From Rhizobium sp. FKY42 (GTDB taxonomy: Bacteria; Pseudomonadota; Alphaproteobacteria; Rhizobiales; Rhizobiaceae), in contig NZ_STGA01000029.1 of the NCBI RefSeq assembly GCF_005222835.1, forward strand, positions 930,001 through 994,000: 64,000 nt of DNA, read 5' to 3'. Position numbers and translations under genes: made by a program. Positions 58,339-64,000 of this stretch are shown here, piece by piece (within the stretch, counting starts at the first letter, position 1; each line of letters starts with the position of its first letter). The notes beneath the pieces are model-generated. The model saw only the letters and a list, made by a program, of their open reading frames with translations. It was not told the DNA's origin and searched no databases.

Positions 58339-59115
58339 ATGCATTCCTTGCCGCCTTCTCATGTGTTTCCCGCCGGAAGGTGCCAAAGCCACCCGCCAGG
58401 ATAAATTCTTGTTCGGCCTCTGCTCCCGGTTCTCCTCGCCAGAACCGGCAACATCCGCCTTGGTTGCATGTGCCGTGCGACCCCTCGCACGGCGCCGGCT
58501 ATCCGGCTGCTGGCGCGCCCCCGTGCGCCCCAGGAGACCCGATCTCACCCTCGTCGATGAAACCAGGCCCGCACTTCAATCCGAATGCAACGCCCCATTC
58601 GGCACAAACGATAGACCCCGGTGCCCATGAGGCACCGATGAATACGCTCAAACTTTTTGAAGAACCGAACTGCGTTCGCGGTCCGGACAAGAGACGAAAA
58701 TCTGGAGACCTCGGTCAAGCCGAAATCTCTGCGTCGATTTTCTGGAGGGTTCCCCGTGCCTCTTGCTGAGACCTATTAAGGCAGGATCAAGGGGGGGAAT
58801 CAACGACGAATTTTACATAAAATTAAGCCAGACGCGTTGACTCAGAGCGCCTAATTTGACTCGGAGAAGAGGCTTTCGGGGAGAATCTCAAACGAATCAA
58901 TGGGATTCAAAAATGACATAGAGACACAGGGCGAGAAAGGGCAAAAAAATAAAAAATCGCTTGACTCACAGACTCTCGAATTTCCCCGACCGACTGCGAC
59001 AGCCTTGACAGGATCCTCCGATAAATACCTGAAAATAAACAATTATTTCTGTCACTGCGGTGTCATGGAAGTCTTTGCCACCCTTTGACCCAACTTCTTA
59101 CAGGTCAGAATCACG
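58339..59115 (-). other. Long gene-free dnaA upstream region
   Basis: No convincing gene is present; short frames on both strands lack family features. Reading toward dnaA, a possible promoter is TTGATT-N18-TTAATA (58774-58803), which would give a leader of about 430 bases. A small perfect hairpin CGGTGCC/GGCACCG lies at 58619-58637. The distal part is AT-rich with many GANTC sites. I did not find DnaA boxes of the TTATCCACA type, so I do not call an origin. Confidence 0.5.
58797..58975. promoter_or_regulatory. Cluster of eight GANTC (CcrM) sites upstream of dnaA
   Basis: GANTC occurs at 58797, 58839, 58858, 58883, 58894, 58904, 58963 and 58971, with a ninth outside at 59108. About 0.7 sites would be expected by chance in 179 bp. 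GANTC is the target of the cell-cycle methyltransferase CcrM of alphaproteobacteria. The first site overlaps the -35 of the candidate dnaA promoter, and three are 10-11 bp apart. Confidence 0.7.
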
Positions 59116-59140
59116 AAAAGCCCGGTCGATGACCGGGCTT
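59116..59140 (-). terminator. Intrinsic terminator of rpsT
   Basis: On the minus strand AAGCCCGGTC and GACCGGGCTT pair around a three-base loop and end in TTTT, 27 bases after the rpsT stop. It isolates rpsT from the dnaA promoter region. Confidence 0.85.
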
Positions 59141-59167
59141 CAAAATGACAACCGTTTGTGACGGTAA

Positions 59168-59434
59168 TTAGGCGGAGATTGCCTTCACGCGGGCCGCAAG
59201 ACGCGACACCTTGCGCGAGGCCGTGTTGCGGTGAACAACACCCTTCGTGGCAGCGCGCTGGATTTCCGGCTGAGCTGCCCGCAGAGCTTCCGCTGCTGCT
59301 GCTGCATCGCCCGAAGCGATGGCTTCCTCAACCTTACGGATGAAGGTACGAACGCGCGAACGGCGCGCCTTGTTGATGTCTGTGCGGCGTGCGATCTTGC
59401 GGGTCGCCTTCTTCGCCGAAGTGGTATTGGCCAT
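59168..59434 (-). CDS. rpsT: 30S ribosomal protein S20
   Basis: Small basic primary 16S rRNA-binding protein. The 88-residue product [20 protein letters not shown] is a canonical S20 start, followed by [14 protein letters not shown] and the conserved [17 protein letters not shown] end. The ATG is preceded by AGAGGCAG; nine in-frame codons upstream are leader. It stands alone between dnaA and mutM with its own strong promoter and terminator. Confidence 0.97.
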   Translation of the reverse strand: MANTTSAKKATRKIARRTDINKARRSRVRTFIRKVEEAIASGDAAAAAEALRAAQPEIQRAATKGVVHRNTASRKVSRLAARVKAISA

Positions 59435-59558
59435 CTCTGCCTCTCTTCGAATTCGAACCAAAACTCCGCCGTCGCCGCGCCGGGTCTACCTGACCTGTCA
59501 TCCAGCAATTTGGGAGCAATAGAGGAAGCCGTCGAAGGCTTTCCCAACTGTGGGCGGT

Positions 59559-59587
59559 CTAATAGCTGGAATGCAGCCCGCCGTCAA
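59559..59587 (-). promoter_or_regulatory. Strong sigma-70-like promoter of rpsT
   Basis: On the minus strand TTGACG and TATTAG are separated by exactly 17 bases. The predicted start point near 59552 leaves a leader of about 118 bases before rpsT, long enough for autoregulation by S20, though I see no specific structure. Confidence 0.65.
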
Positions 59588-59642
59588 CGCGCAATTTCGC
59601 AGGATTTTTTGCGAAAAGGTCGAAAACATCGAGTCTTGCGAG

Positions 59643-60533
59643 TCACTTCTGGCACGTTGCGCAGAAGAAGGTTGAGCGGCCGGACTGTACAACGCGTTCA
59701 ATCGTTCCGCCGCAGCCATCGCGCCGACAGGGCTGCCCTTCCTGATCGTAGACCGCAAAACTGTGCTGGAAGTAGCCCAGTGAGCCGTCCGTCTGGATGT
59801 GGTCGCGCAGGCTAGAGCCTCCCGCCGCGATGGCATCGGCAATCACGTCGCGAATGGCCTGCACCAACGTTTCCAAGGCCGGGCCAGGATTCCCGCTACC
59901 CGTCACGAGTGTCGCGCCCTTCCTCAGTGGGGAAAGCCCGGCACGCCAGAGAGCTTCACAGACATAGATATTGCCGAGGCCGGCAATGACCGTCTGATCG
60001 AGCAAGAGGCTTTTCAACGGTTGTGAGCGCCCCTCGAACTTTTTCGCCAGCACATCCGCATCCAGAAGATTGCCGGTCGGCTCCGGCCCCATTCCGGCAA
60101 AGGCCGGATATAGATCAAGTTCAGCTCGCGGCCACAAATGCATGAAACCGAAACGACGAGGGTCGTTGTAGATGACACGGCATGCAGCCTCTTCGGATTC
60201 GAGATGGAAAACGACGTGATCGTGCTTGCCATCCTTGGATCGCACGTAATGAAACTCACCCGGAAGATCGCTCAAGTCGCCTTGTTCGATGCGGAAGGAA
60301 CCGGACATGCCCAGATGAGCTATTATGGTCATGCCATCGTCGAGATCGATGAGCAGATATTTGGCGCGGCGCCCCAGCCCGACAATCCGCCGGCCGGACA
60401 CACGGGCGGAAAAATCATCCGGAAAGGGAAAACGTAGATCGGGACGCCTGGCCTCGAGCGAAAGCACCGTCATGTTCTCCATCACGGGCGCCAATCCGCG
60501 GCGCACCGTTTCCACCTCTGGCAATTCGGGCAT
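59643..60533 (-). CDS. mutM: Formamidopyrimidine-DNA glycosylase
   Basis: Bifunctional glycosylase/AP lyase removing 8-oxoguanine and formamidopyrimidines. The catalytic N-terminus [16 protein letters not shown] is intact, the beta-clamp [19 protein letters not shown] follows, and helix-two-turn-helix residues are in [16 protein letters not shown]. The C-terminal zinc finger has CRRDGC and CATCQ. Length 296 is usual. It is divergent from ubiE across 142 bp. In some relatives I recall an enoyl-CoA hydratase gene between mutM and rpsT; none is present here. Confidence 0.97.
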   Translation of the reverse strand: MPELPEVETVRRGLAPVMENMTVLSLEARRPDLRFPFPDDFSARVSGRRIVGLGRRAKYLLIDLDDGMTIIAHLGMSGSFRIEQGDLSDLPGEFHYVRSKDGKHDHVVFHLESEEAACRVIYNDPRRFGFMHLWPRAELDLYPAFAGMGPEPTGNLLDADVLAKKFEGRSQPLKSLLLDQTVIAGLGNIYVCEALWRAGLSPLRKGATLVTGSGNPGPALETLVQAIRDVIADAIAAGGSSLRDHIQTDGSLGYFQHSFAVYDQEGQPCRRDGCGGTIERVVQSGRSTFFCATCQK

Positions 60534-60675
60534 GCGTACCTTACTTCCTGTTTCAACGGCGCTGCCCTTGCTCTATAGACCAGCGCCAAAGTGCCGCAAG
60601 CGGCCTCAAGAGAGATAGTATAGCCGATCCAACTTCGCTATGGTCCGGCCGAGTTTGAAACGGAGATGAACAACC

Positions 60676-61452
60676 ATGGCTGAGAACCGTGTCACGGCAG
60701 ACGGCGGAATGGAAACCTCCTACGGTTTTCGCAGTGTTGCGGAAGGCGAAAAGCAGGGCCTGGTGAACGAAGTATTTCACAAGGTCGCGAAACGCTACGA
60801 CATCATGAACGACGTCATGTCGGCGGGCATGCATCGTGTGTGGAAGAATGCGATGGTGGCCGCACTCAATCCGCGCAAGGATCCCTCCTACAAGGTCCTG
60901 GATGTCGCAGGCGGCACCGGAGACATTGCCTTCCGTATCGTAGAGGCCTCCAACCGTCTCGCCCATGCCACCGTTCTGGACATCAACGGTTCCATGCTGG
61001 AAGTCGGCGCAGAACGCGCTGCCAGCCGCAAGCTTTCCGACAATCTGACGTTTGTCGAGGCCAATGCGGAGGAACTTCCGTTCGAAAACAATAGCTTTGA
61101 CGCTTATACGATTGCACTTGGCATTCGCAATGTTCCGCACATCGATGTGGCACTGAGCGAAGCTTATCGGGTTCTGAAGCGCGGCGGGCGTTTATTGGTG
61201 CTGGAGTTTACGGAATTTGAGATTCCGCTTCTTGATCGTATTTACGATGAATGGTCTTTCAAGGCGATTCCGCGGTTCGGCAAGATGATTACCGGCGATG
61301 CAGAGCCCTATCAGTATCTGGTGGAATCGATCCGCAAGTTCCCCAATCAGGAAGATTTCGCCAAGATGATCCGAACCGCCGGGTTCTCCCGCGTGACCTA
61401 CACCAATTATATGGGTGGCATCACAGCGCTTCACTCTGGCTGGAAATTGTAA
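60676..61452 (+). CDS. ubiE: Demethylmenaquinone/2-polyprenyl-benzoquinol C-methyltransferase
   Basis: C-methylates the quinone ring in ubiquinone synthesis. The 258-residue protein shows [23 protein letters not shown] motif [60 protein letters not shown] and the C-terminal [12 protein letters not shown]. It precedes ubiB by 39 bases; both act in ubiquinone synthesis, so they are likely an operon. Confidence 0.96.
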   Translation: MAENRVTADGGMETSYGFRSVAEGEKQGLVNEVFHKVAKRYDIMNDVMSAGMHRVWKNAMVAALNPRKDPSYKVLDVAGGTGDIAFRIVEASNRLAHATVLDINGSMLEVGAERAASRKLSDNLTFVEANAEELPFENNSFDAYTIALGIRNVPHIDVALSEAYRVLKRGGRLLVLEFTEFEIPLLDRIYDEWSFKAIPRFGKMITGDAEPYQYLVESIRKFPNQEDFAKMIRTAGFSRVTYTNYMGGITALHSGWKL

Positions 61453-61491
61453 TCGCATGAAATTGGCAAAGATTGCTGCGGAGGCTGGCCA

Positions 61492-63066
61492 ATGAGCACG
61501 ATCGGCGCCTATTTCCGGCTTGCGCGCGTGGGCTGGGTTCTCGTGCGGGAAGGCGTGGTGGTGGCACTCCCGACCCAAGGTCTGCCGCCGGTTGTCGGAC
61601 TGGTGAAGTCGCTTGCTCAGATTTTCACGCGCCCCAACTCCATCCAGGAAAGCCGAAGTGTGCGCCTCACGCGCGCGGTTGAAAGGCTGGGGCCCTCATA
61701 CGTTAAGATTGGCCAGTTTCTCGCGACCCGCCCGGATGTGGTGGGCGTGGACTGGGCACTGGATCTTTCCATGCTGCAGGACCGCATGGCCTTCTTTCCG
61801 ACCGAGACGGCGAAGAGTGCCATCGAAACCTCGCTTGGCAGGCCGGTAGCCGAACTTTACACGCGTTTCGAGGAGCCACTCGCTGCAGCCTCCATCGCGC
61901 AGGTTCACCCAGCAGCCGTTGCCTATGCCGAGGGTGAGCGCAAGGTGGCCGTGAAGGTTGTGCGTCCGGGCGTGCGCCAACGCTTCGCCCATGACATCGA
62001 GAGTATGTACCTGATCTCACGGATGCAGGAGCGCTTTCTGCCTTCCACGCGCCGCCTGAAGCCGGTGGAGGTGACACGCACGCTGGAGCAGACCACGAAG
62101 CTGGAAATGGATCTGCGGCTTGAAGCGGCAGCCCTTTCTGAAATCGGCGAAAACACCAAGAACGATCCGGGCTTCCGGGTTCCACAGGTGGACTGGGAGC
62201 GGACCGGGCGCGATGTCATCACCATGGAATGGATCGATGGCGTCAAGATGTCGAATATCGAGGGTTTGCGACAGGCAGGCCATAATCTCGAAAGGCTGGC
62301 TGAAACGCTGATCCAGTCCTTCCTGCGCCATACGTTGCGCGACGGTTTTTTCCATGCTGACATGCATCCCGGCAACCTGTTCGTTGATCCGCAGGGCACG
62401 ATTGTCGCCGTGGATATGGGCATTGTCGGGCGTCTCGGCAAAAAGGAACGCCGCTTCCTCGCCGAAATCCTCTATGGCTTCATCACGCGCGACTATATGC
62501 GGGTGGCGGAGGTGCATTTCGAAGCGGGCTATGTGCCGTCTCATCATGATGTCGCGAGCTTTGCGCAGGCCATCCGCGCCATTGGCGAACCGATCCACGG
62601 ACAGCCAGCGGAAACGATTTCCATGGCACGTTTGCTTGGCCTGCTCTTCGAAGTGACGGACCTCTTCGAAATGCAGACGCGTCCGGAATTGATCCTGCTT
62701 CAGAAGACCATGGTGGTTGTCGAGGGCGTTGCCCGCATGCTCGACCCTCGCTTCAACATGTGGCGTGCAGCGGAACCCGTAGTGGGTGACTGGATCCGTG
62801 ATAATCTTGGTCCGAAGCGGGTCGTGACAGATCTGAAGGACGGGCTGAAGGCCGCGATGAAGCTGGCAGAAGCAGCCCCTGAAATCGCTGCCAAAACGGA
62901 AAAGTTCCATCAGCAGCTCTTGCATATGACGGAACATGGCGTGCGCTTCGACGATCAGACTGCGGAAGCGATCGGCAAATCCGAGGCAAGGCACAGCCGG
63001 TGGGGTCGCGCAGCGCTTTGGGTTATTGCTGCCTCACTGATTTACATCGCTGTGCAACTGAGCTGA
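61492..63066 (+). CDS. ubiB: Ubiquinone biosynthesis protein UbiB (ABC1/ADCK kinase-like)
   Basis: Atypical kinase-like ATPase needed for ubiquinone synthesis. The KxGQ motif specific to the family is SYVKIGQFLATRPDVVG near residue 75. The Ala-rich loop and ATP lysine lie in AAASIAQVHPA and RKVAVKVVRPGV, and the catalytic loop is GFFHADMHPGNLFVDPQGTI with AVDMGIVGRL. A C-terminal membrane helix (ALWVIAASLIYIAVQLS) anchors it; unlike some family members, only one is obvious. Length 524 is normal. Confidence 0.95.
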   Translation: MSTIGAYFRLARVGWVLVREGVVVALPTQGLPPVVGLVKSLAQIFTRPNSIQESRSVRLTRAVERLGPSYVKIGQFLATRPDVVGVDWALDLSMLQDRMAFFPTETAKSAIETSLGRPVAELYTRFEEPLAAASIAQVHPAAVAYAEGERKVAVKVVRPGVRQRFAHDIESMYLISRMQERFLPSTRRLKPVEVTRTLEQTTKLEMDLRLEAAALSEIGENTKNDPGFRVPQVDWERTGRDVITMEWIDGVKMSNIEGLRQAGHNLERLAETLIQSFLRHTLRDGFFHADMHPGNLFVDPQGTIVAVDMGIVGRLGKKERRFLAEILYGFITRDYMRVAEVHFEAGYVPSHHDVASFAQAIRAIGEPIHGQPAETISMARLLGLLFEVTDLFEMQTRPELILLQKTMVVVEGVARMLDPRFNMWRAAEPVVGDWIRDNLGPKRVVTDLKDGLKAAMKLAEAAPEIAAKTEKFHQQLLHMTEHGVRFDDQTAEAIGKSEARHSRWGRAALWVIAASLIYIAVQLS

Positions 63067-63097
63067 GCCGGCCTCTTCTATCGCGTCGGCAAGAAGG

Positions 63098-63176
63098 CTA
63101 GTGGAATGAATTTGACATTTGATACCCACCCGCAGCAAACTCGAGGATCAAATGTCAAATTCGAAAATTCCACTAG
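63098..63176. repeat. Fold-back palindromic element, unit 1
   Basis: Outer arms CTAGTGGAAT/ATTCCACTAG (10 bp) and inner arms GAATTTGACATTTGAT/ATCAAATGTCAAATTC (16 bp, perfect) surround a 23-base loop; the right side has four extra bases (GAAA) between arms. It begins about 30 bases after the ubiB stop. Architecture matches unit 2 next to it. Confidence 0.8.
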
Positions 63177-63190
63177 AATCATAAGTTTAT

Positions 63191-63264
63191 TAGTGGTTTC
63201 AAGTTTCTGACATTTGCCTGCGAGGATCCTGCGACTGGTAGCAAATGTCAGAAACAAACCACTA
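63191..63264. repeat. Fold-back palindromic element, unit 2
   Basis: Outer arms TAGTGGTTT/AAACCACTA (9 bp) and inner arms GTTTCTGACATTTGC/GCAAATGTCAGAAAC (15 bp, perfect) surround a 23-base loop, with three extra bases on the left. It shares TAGTGG ends and a TGACATTTG core with unit 1, 14 bases away. It ends 36 bases before coaBC, so the coaBC promoter must lie in or before it. Confidence 0.8.
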
Positions 63265-63300
63265 GGGTGAGGCCCGCAACGGGTAGGAGTGAATGCGGTC

Positions 63301-64000
63301 ATGGAGCTTGCGGGAAAGCGCATTCTTCTCATCATTTCGGGCGGGATTGCCGCCTACAAAAGCCTCGACCTGATACGTCGTCTGCGCGAGCGGGGTGCTG
63401 AGGTCCGGCCAGTGATGTCACGGGCAGCGCAGGAATTCATCACGCCGCTTGCCGTCGGCGCGCTCTCTTCGGGACATGTCTACACAGATCTCTTTTCGCG
63501 GGAAGACGAGCAGGATGTCGGTCATATCCGGCTGGCACGTGATTGCGATCTGGTTGTCGTTGCGCCTGCGACTGCCGATCTGATGGCCAAGATGGCGCAT
63601 GGTCTGGCCGATGATCTGCCCAGCGCCGTGCTGCTGGCCACAGACAGGCCTGTTCTTGTTGCGCCCGCCATGAACCCGAAGATGTGGGATGCGGCGCCAA
63701 CGCGCCGCAACGCGGCAACGCTTCAACAGGACGGCATTCATTTCATCGGCCCCATGAAAGGCGAGATGGCGGAAAGTGGTGAGGCGGGCACGGGCCGCAT
63801 GGCTGAACCGCTGGAGATCGCTGCGGCAGTCACCGGCCTGCTTTCGCCGGGCGAGAAGCCACTGGCCGGCAGAAAGGCCATCGTTACGTCAGGCCCCACA
63901 CACGAACCGATCGATCCGGTGCGTTACATCGCCAATCGTTCTTCCGGCAAGCAGGGTCACGCCATTGCCGCAGCCCTTGCAAAATTGGGTGCTGAGGTAA
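63301..64000 (+). CDS. coaBC: Phosphopantothenoylcysteine decarboxylase/synthetase, 3'-truncated by window edge
   Basis: Bifunctional Dfp protein of coenzyme A synthesis: the CoaC half decarboxylates 4'-phosphopantothenoylcysteine with FMN, and the CoaB half makes it from phosphopantothenate, CTP and cysteine. The 233 readable codons cover CoaC ([40 protein letters not shown], the PAMNPKMW substrate motif) and the beginning of CoaB ([31 protein letters not shown]). The frame is still open at the window edge. A GTG four codons upstream is an alternative start. Confidence 0.95.
   Translation, partial: MELAGKRILLIISGGIAAYKSLDLIRRLRERGAEVRPVMSRAAQEFITPLAVGALSSGHVYTDLFSREDEQDVGHIRLARDCDLVVVAPATADLMAKMAHGLADDLPSAVLLATDRPVLVAPAMNPKMWDAAPTRRNAATLQQDGIHFIGPMKGEMAESGEAGTGRMAEPLEIAAAVTGLLSPGEKPLAGRKAIVTSGPTHEPIDPVRYIANRSSGKQGHAIAAALAKLGAEV

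Noticed and set aside
58900-59088. 62-codon open frame in the dnaA upstream region
   Set aside because: It overlaps the GANTC-rich promoter region, has no ribosome-binding site, and its composition (Lys, Ser, Thr) just reflects AT-rich non-coding DNA.
58339-59167. Possible chromosomal origin next to dnaA
   Set aside because: I found no TTATCCACA-type DnaA boxes or AT-rich unwinding repeat here, and in Rhizobiales the origin is usually not beside dnaA. GANTC density alone does not define an origin.

Overview
The window is a 64 kb stretch of ordinary chromosomal backbone from an alphaproteobacterium of the family Rhizobiaceae (Rhizobium/Agrobacterium/Allorhizobium neighbourhood; I cannot fix the genus by eye). 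The evidence is the gene order (tsaB-rimI-fur/mur-olsA-miaB-phoH-ybeY-corC-lnt-praR-metK-trmB; lptC-lptA-lptB-rpoN-hpf-ptsN; hrcA-rph-rdgB-hemW-dnaA-rpsT-mutM-ubiE-ubiB-coaBC), both ornithine-lipid genes olsA and olsB, a PraR/PhrR-type regulator, a Mur-like Fur protein, a fused malic enzyme/phosphotransacetylase, and intergenic palindromes of the rhizobial type. I see no rRNA, tRNA, CRISPR array, insertion sequence or prophage. The window cuts argB at its 5' end and coaBC at its 3' end.

Layout. 1-9.7 kb: argB, an EamA transporter, a HAD nucleotidase, a secreted EF-hand protein, a LOG-family protein, dapD and dapE (lysine/cell wall), two tandem paralogous membrane proteins of unknown function, then truA-fmt-def on the minus strand. 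9.8-13 kb: rmuC, a ribokinase-like gene and a heat-shock unit (hsp20 plus DUF1150) preceded by an RpoH-like promoter and a probable ROSE RNA thermometer. 13-25.3 kb: a long minus-strand run from usp/nifU-like/tsaB through tRNA modification, envelope and regulatory genes to praR, metK and trmB; metK is set apart by a terminator, an AT-rich operator-like palindrome and a leader dyad. 25.4-35.7 kb: trpS, an M15-type peptidase, murJ, glnD, an AraC-type regulator with a membrane sensor half, and mutS. 35.8-46 kb: maeB, olsB with a Pho-box-like site, a hybrid histidine kinase, lspA, two rRNA methyltransferases, a CoxG-like protein, a LapA-like protein, ihfB and sppA. 46.3-51.5 kb: LPS export genes followed by rpoN, hpf and ptsN. 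51.5-64 kb: grpE and hrcA, rph-rdgB-hemW, a methyltransferase coupled to dnaA, an 830 bp dnaA leader with a dense cluster of GANTC sites, rpsT, mutM, ubiE, ubiB, two tandem fold-back repeats and the start of coaBC.

Together the genes serve nitrogen control (glnD, rpoN, ptsN), envelope assembly (murJ, lnt, lspA, lptABC, olsAB, dapDE), translation and tRNA/rRNA modification, protein quality control (hsp20, grpE, hrcA, sppA, ybeY) and replication and repair (dnaA, mutS, mutM, rmuC). I did not find a convincing new multi-gene system. The most informative signals lie in the non-coding DNA: the ROSE-like leader of hsp20, the GANTC cluster at dnaA, the palindromes at metK and hpf, and the tandem fold-back elements before coaBC.
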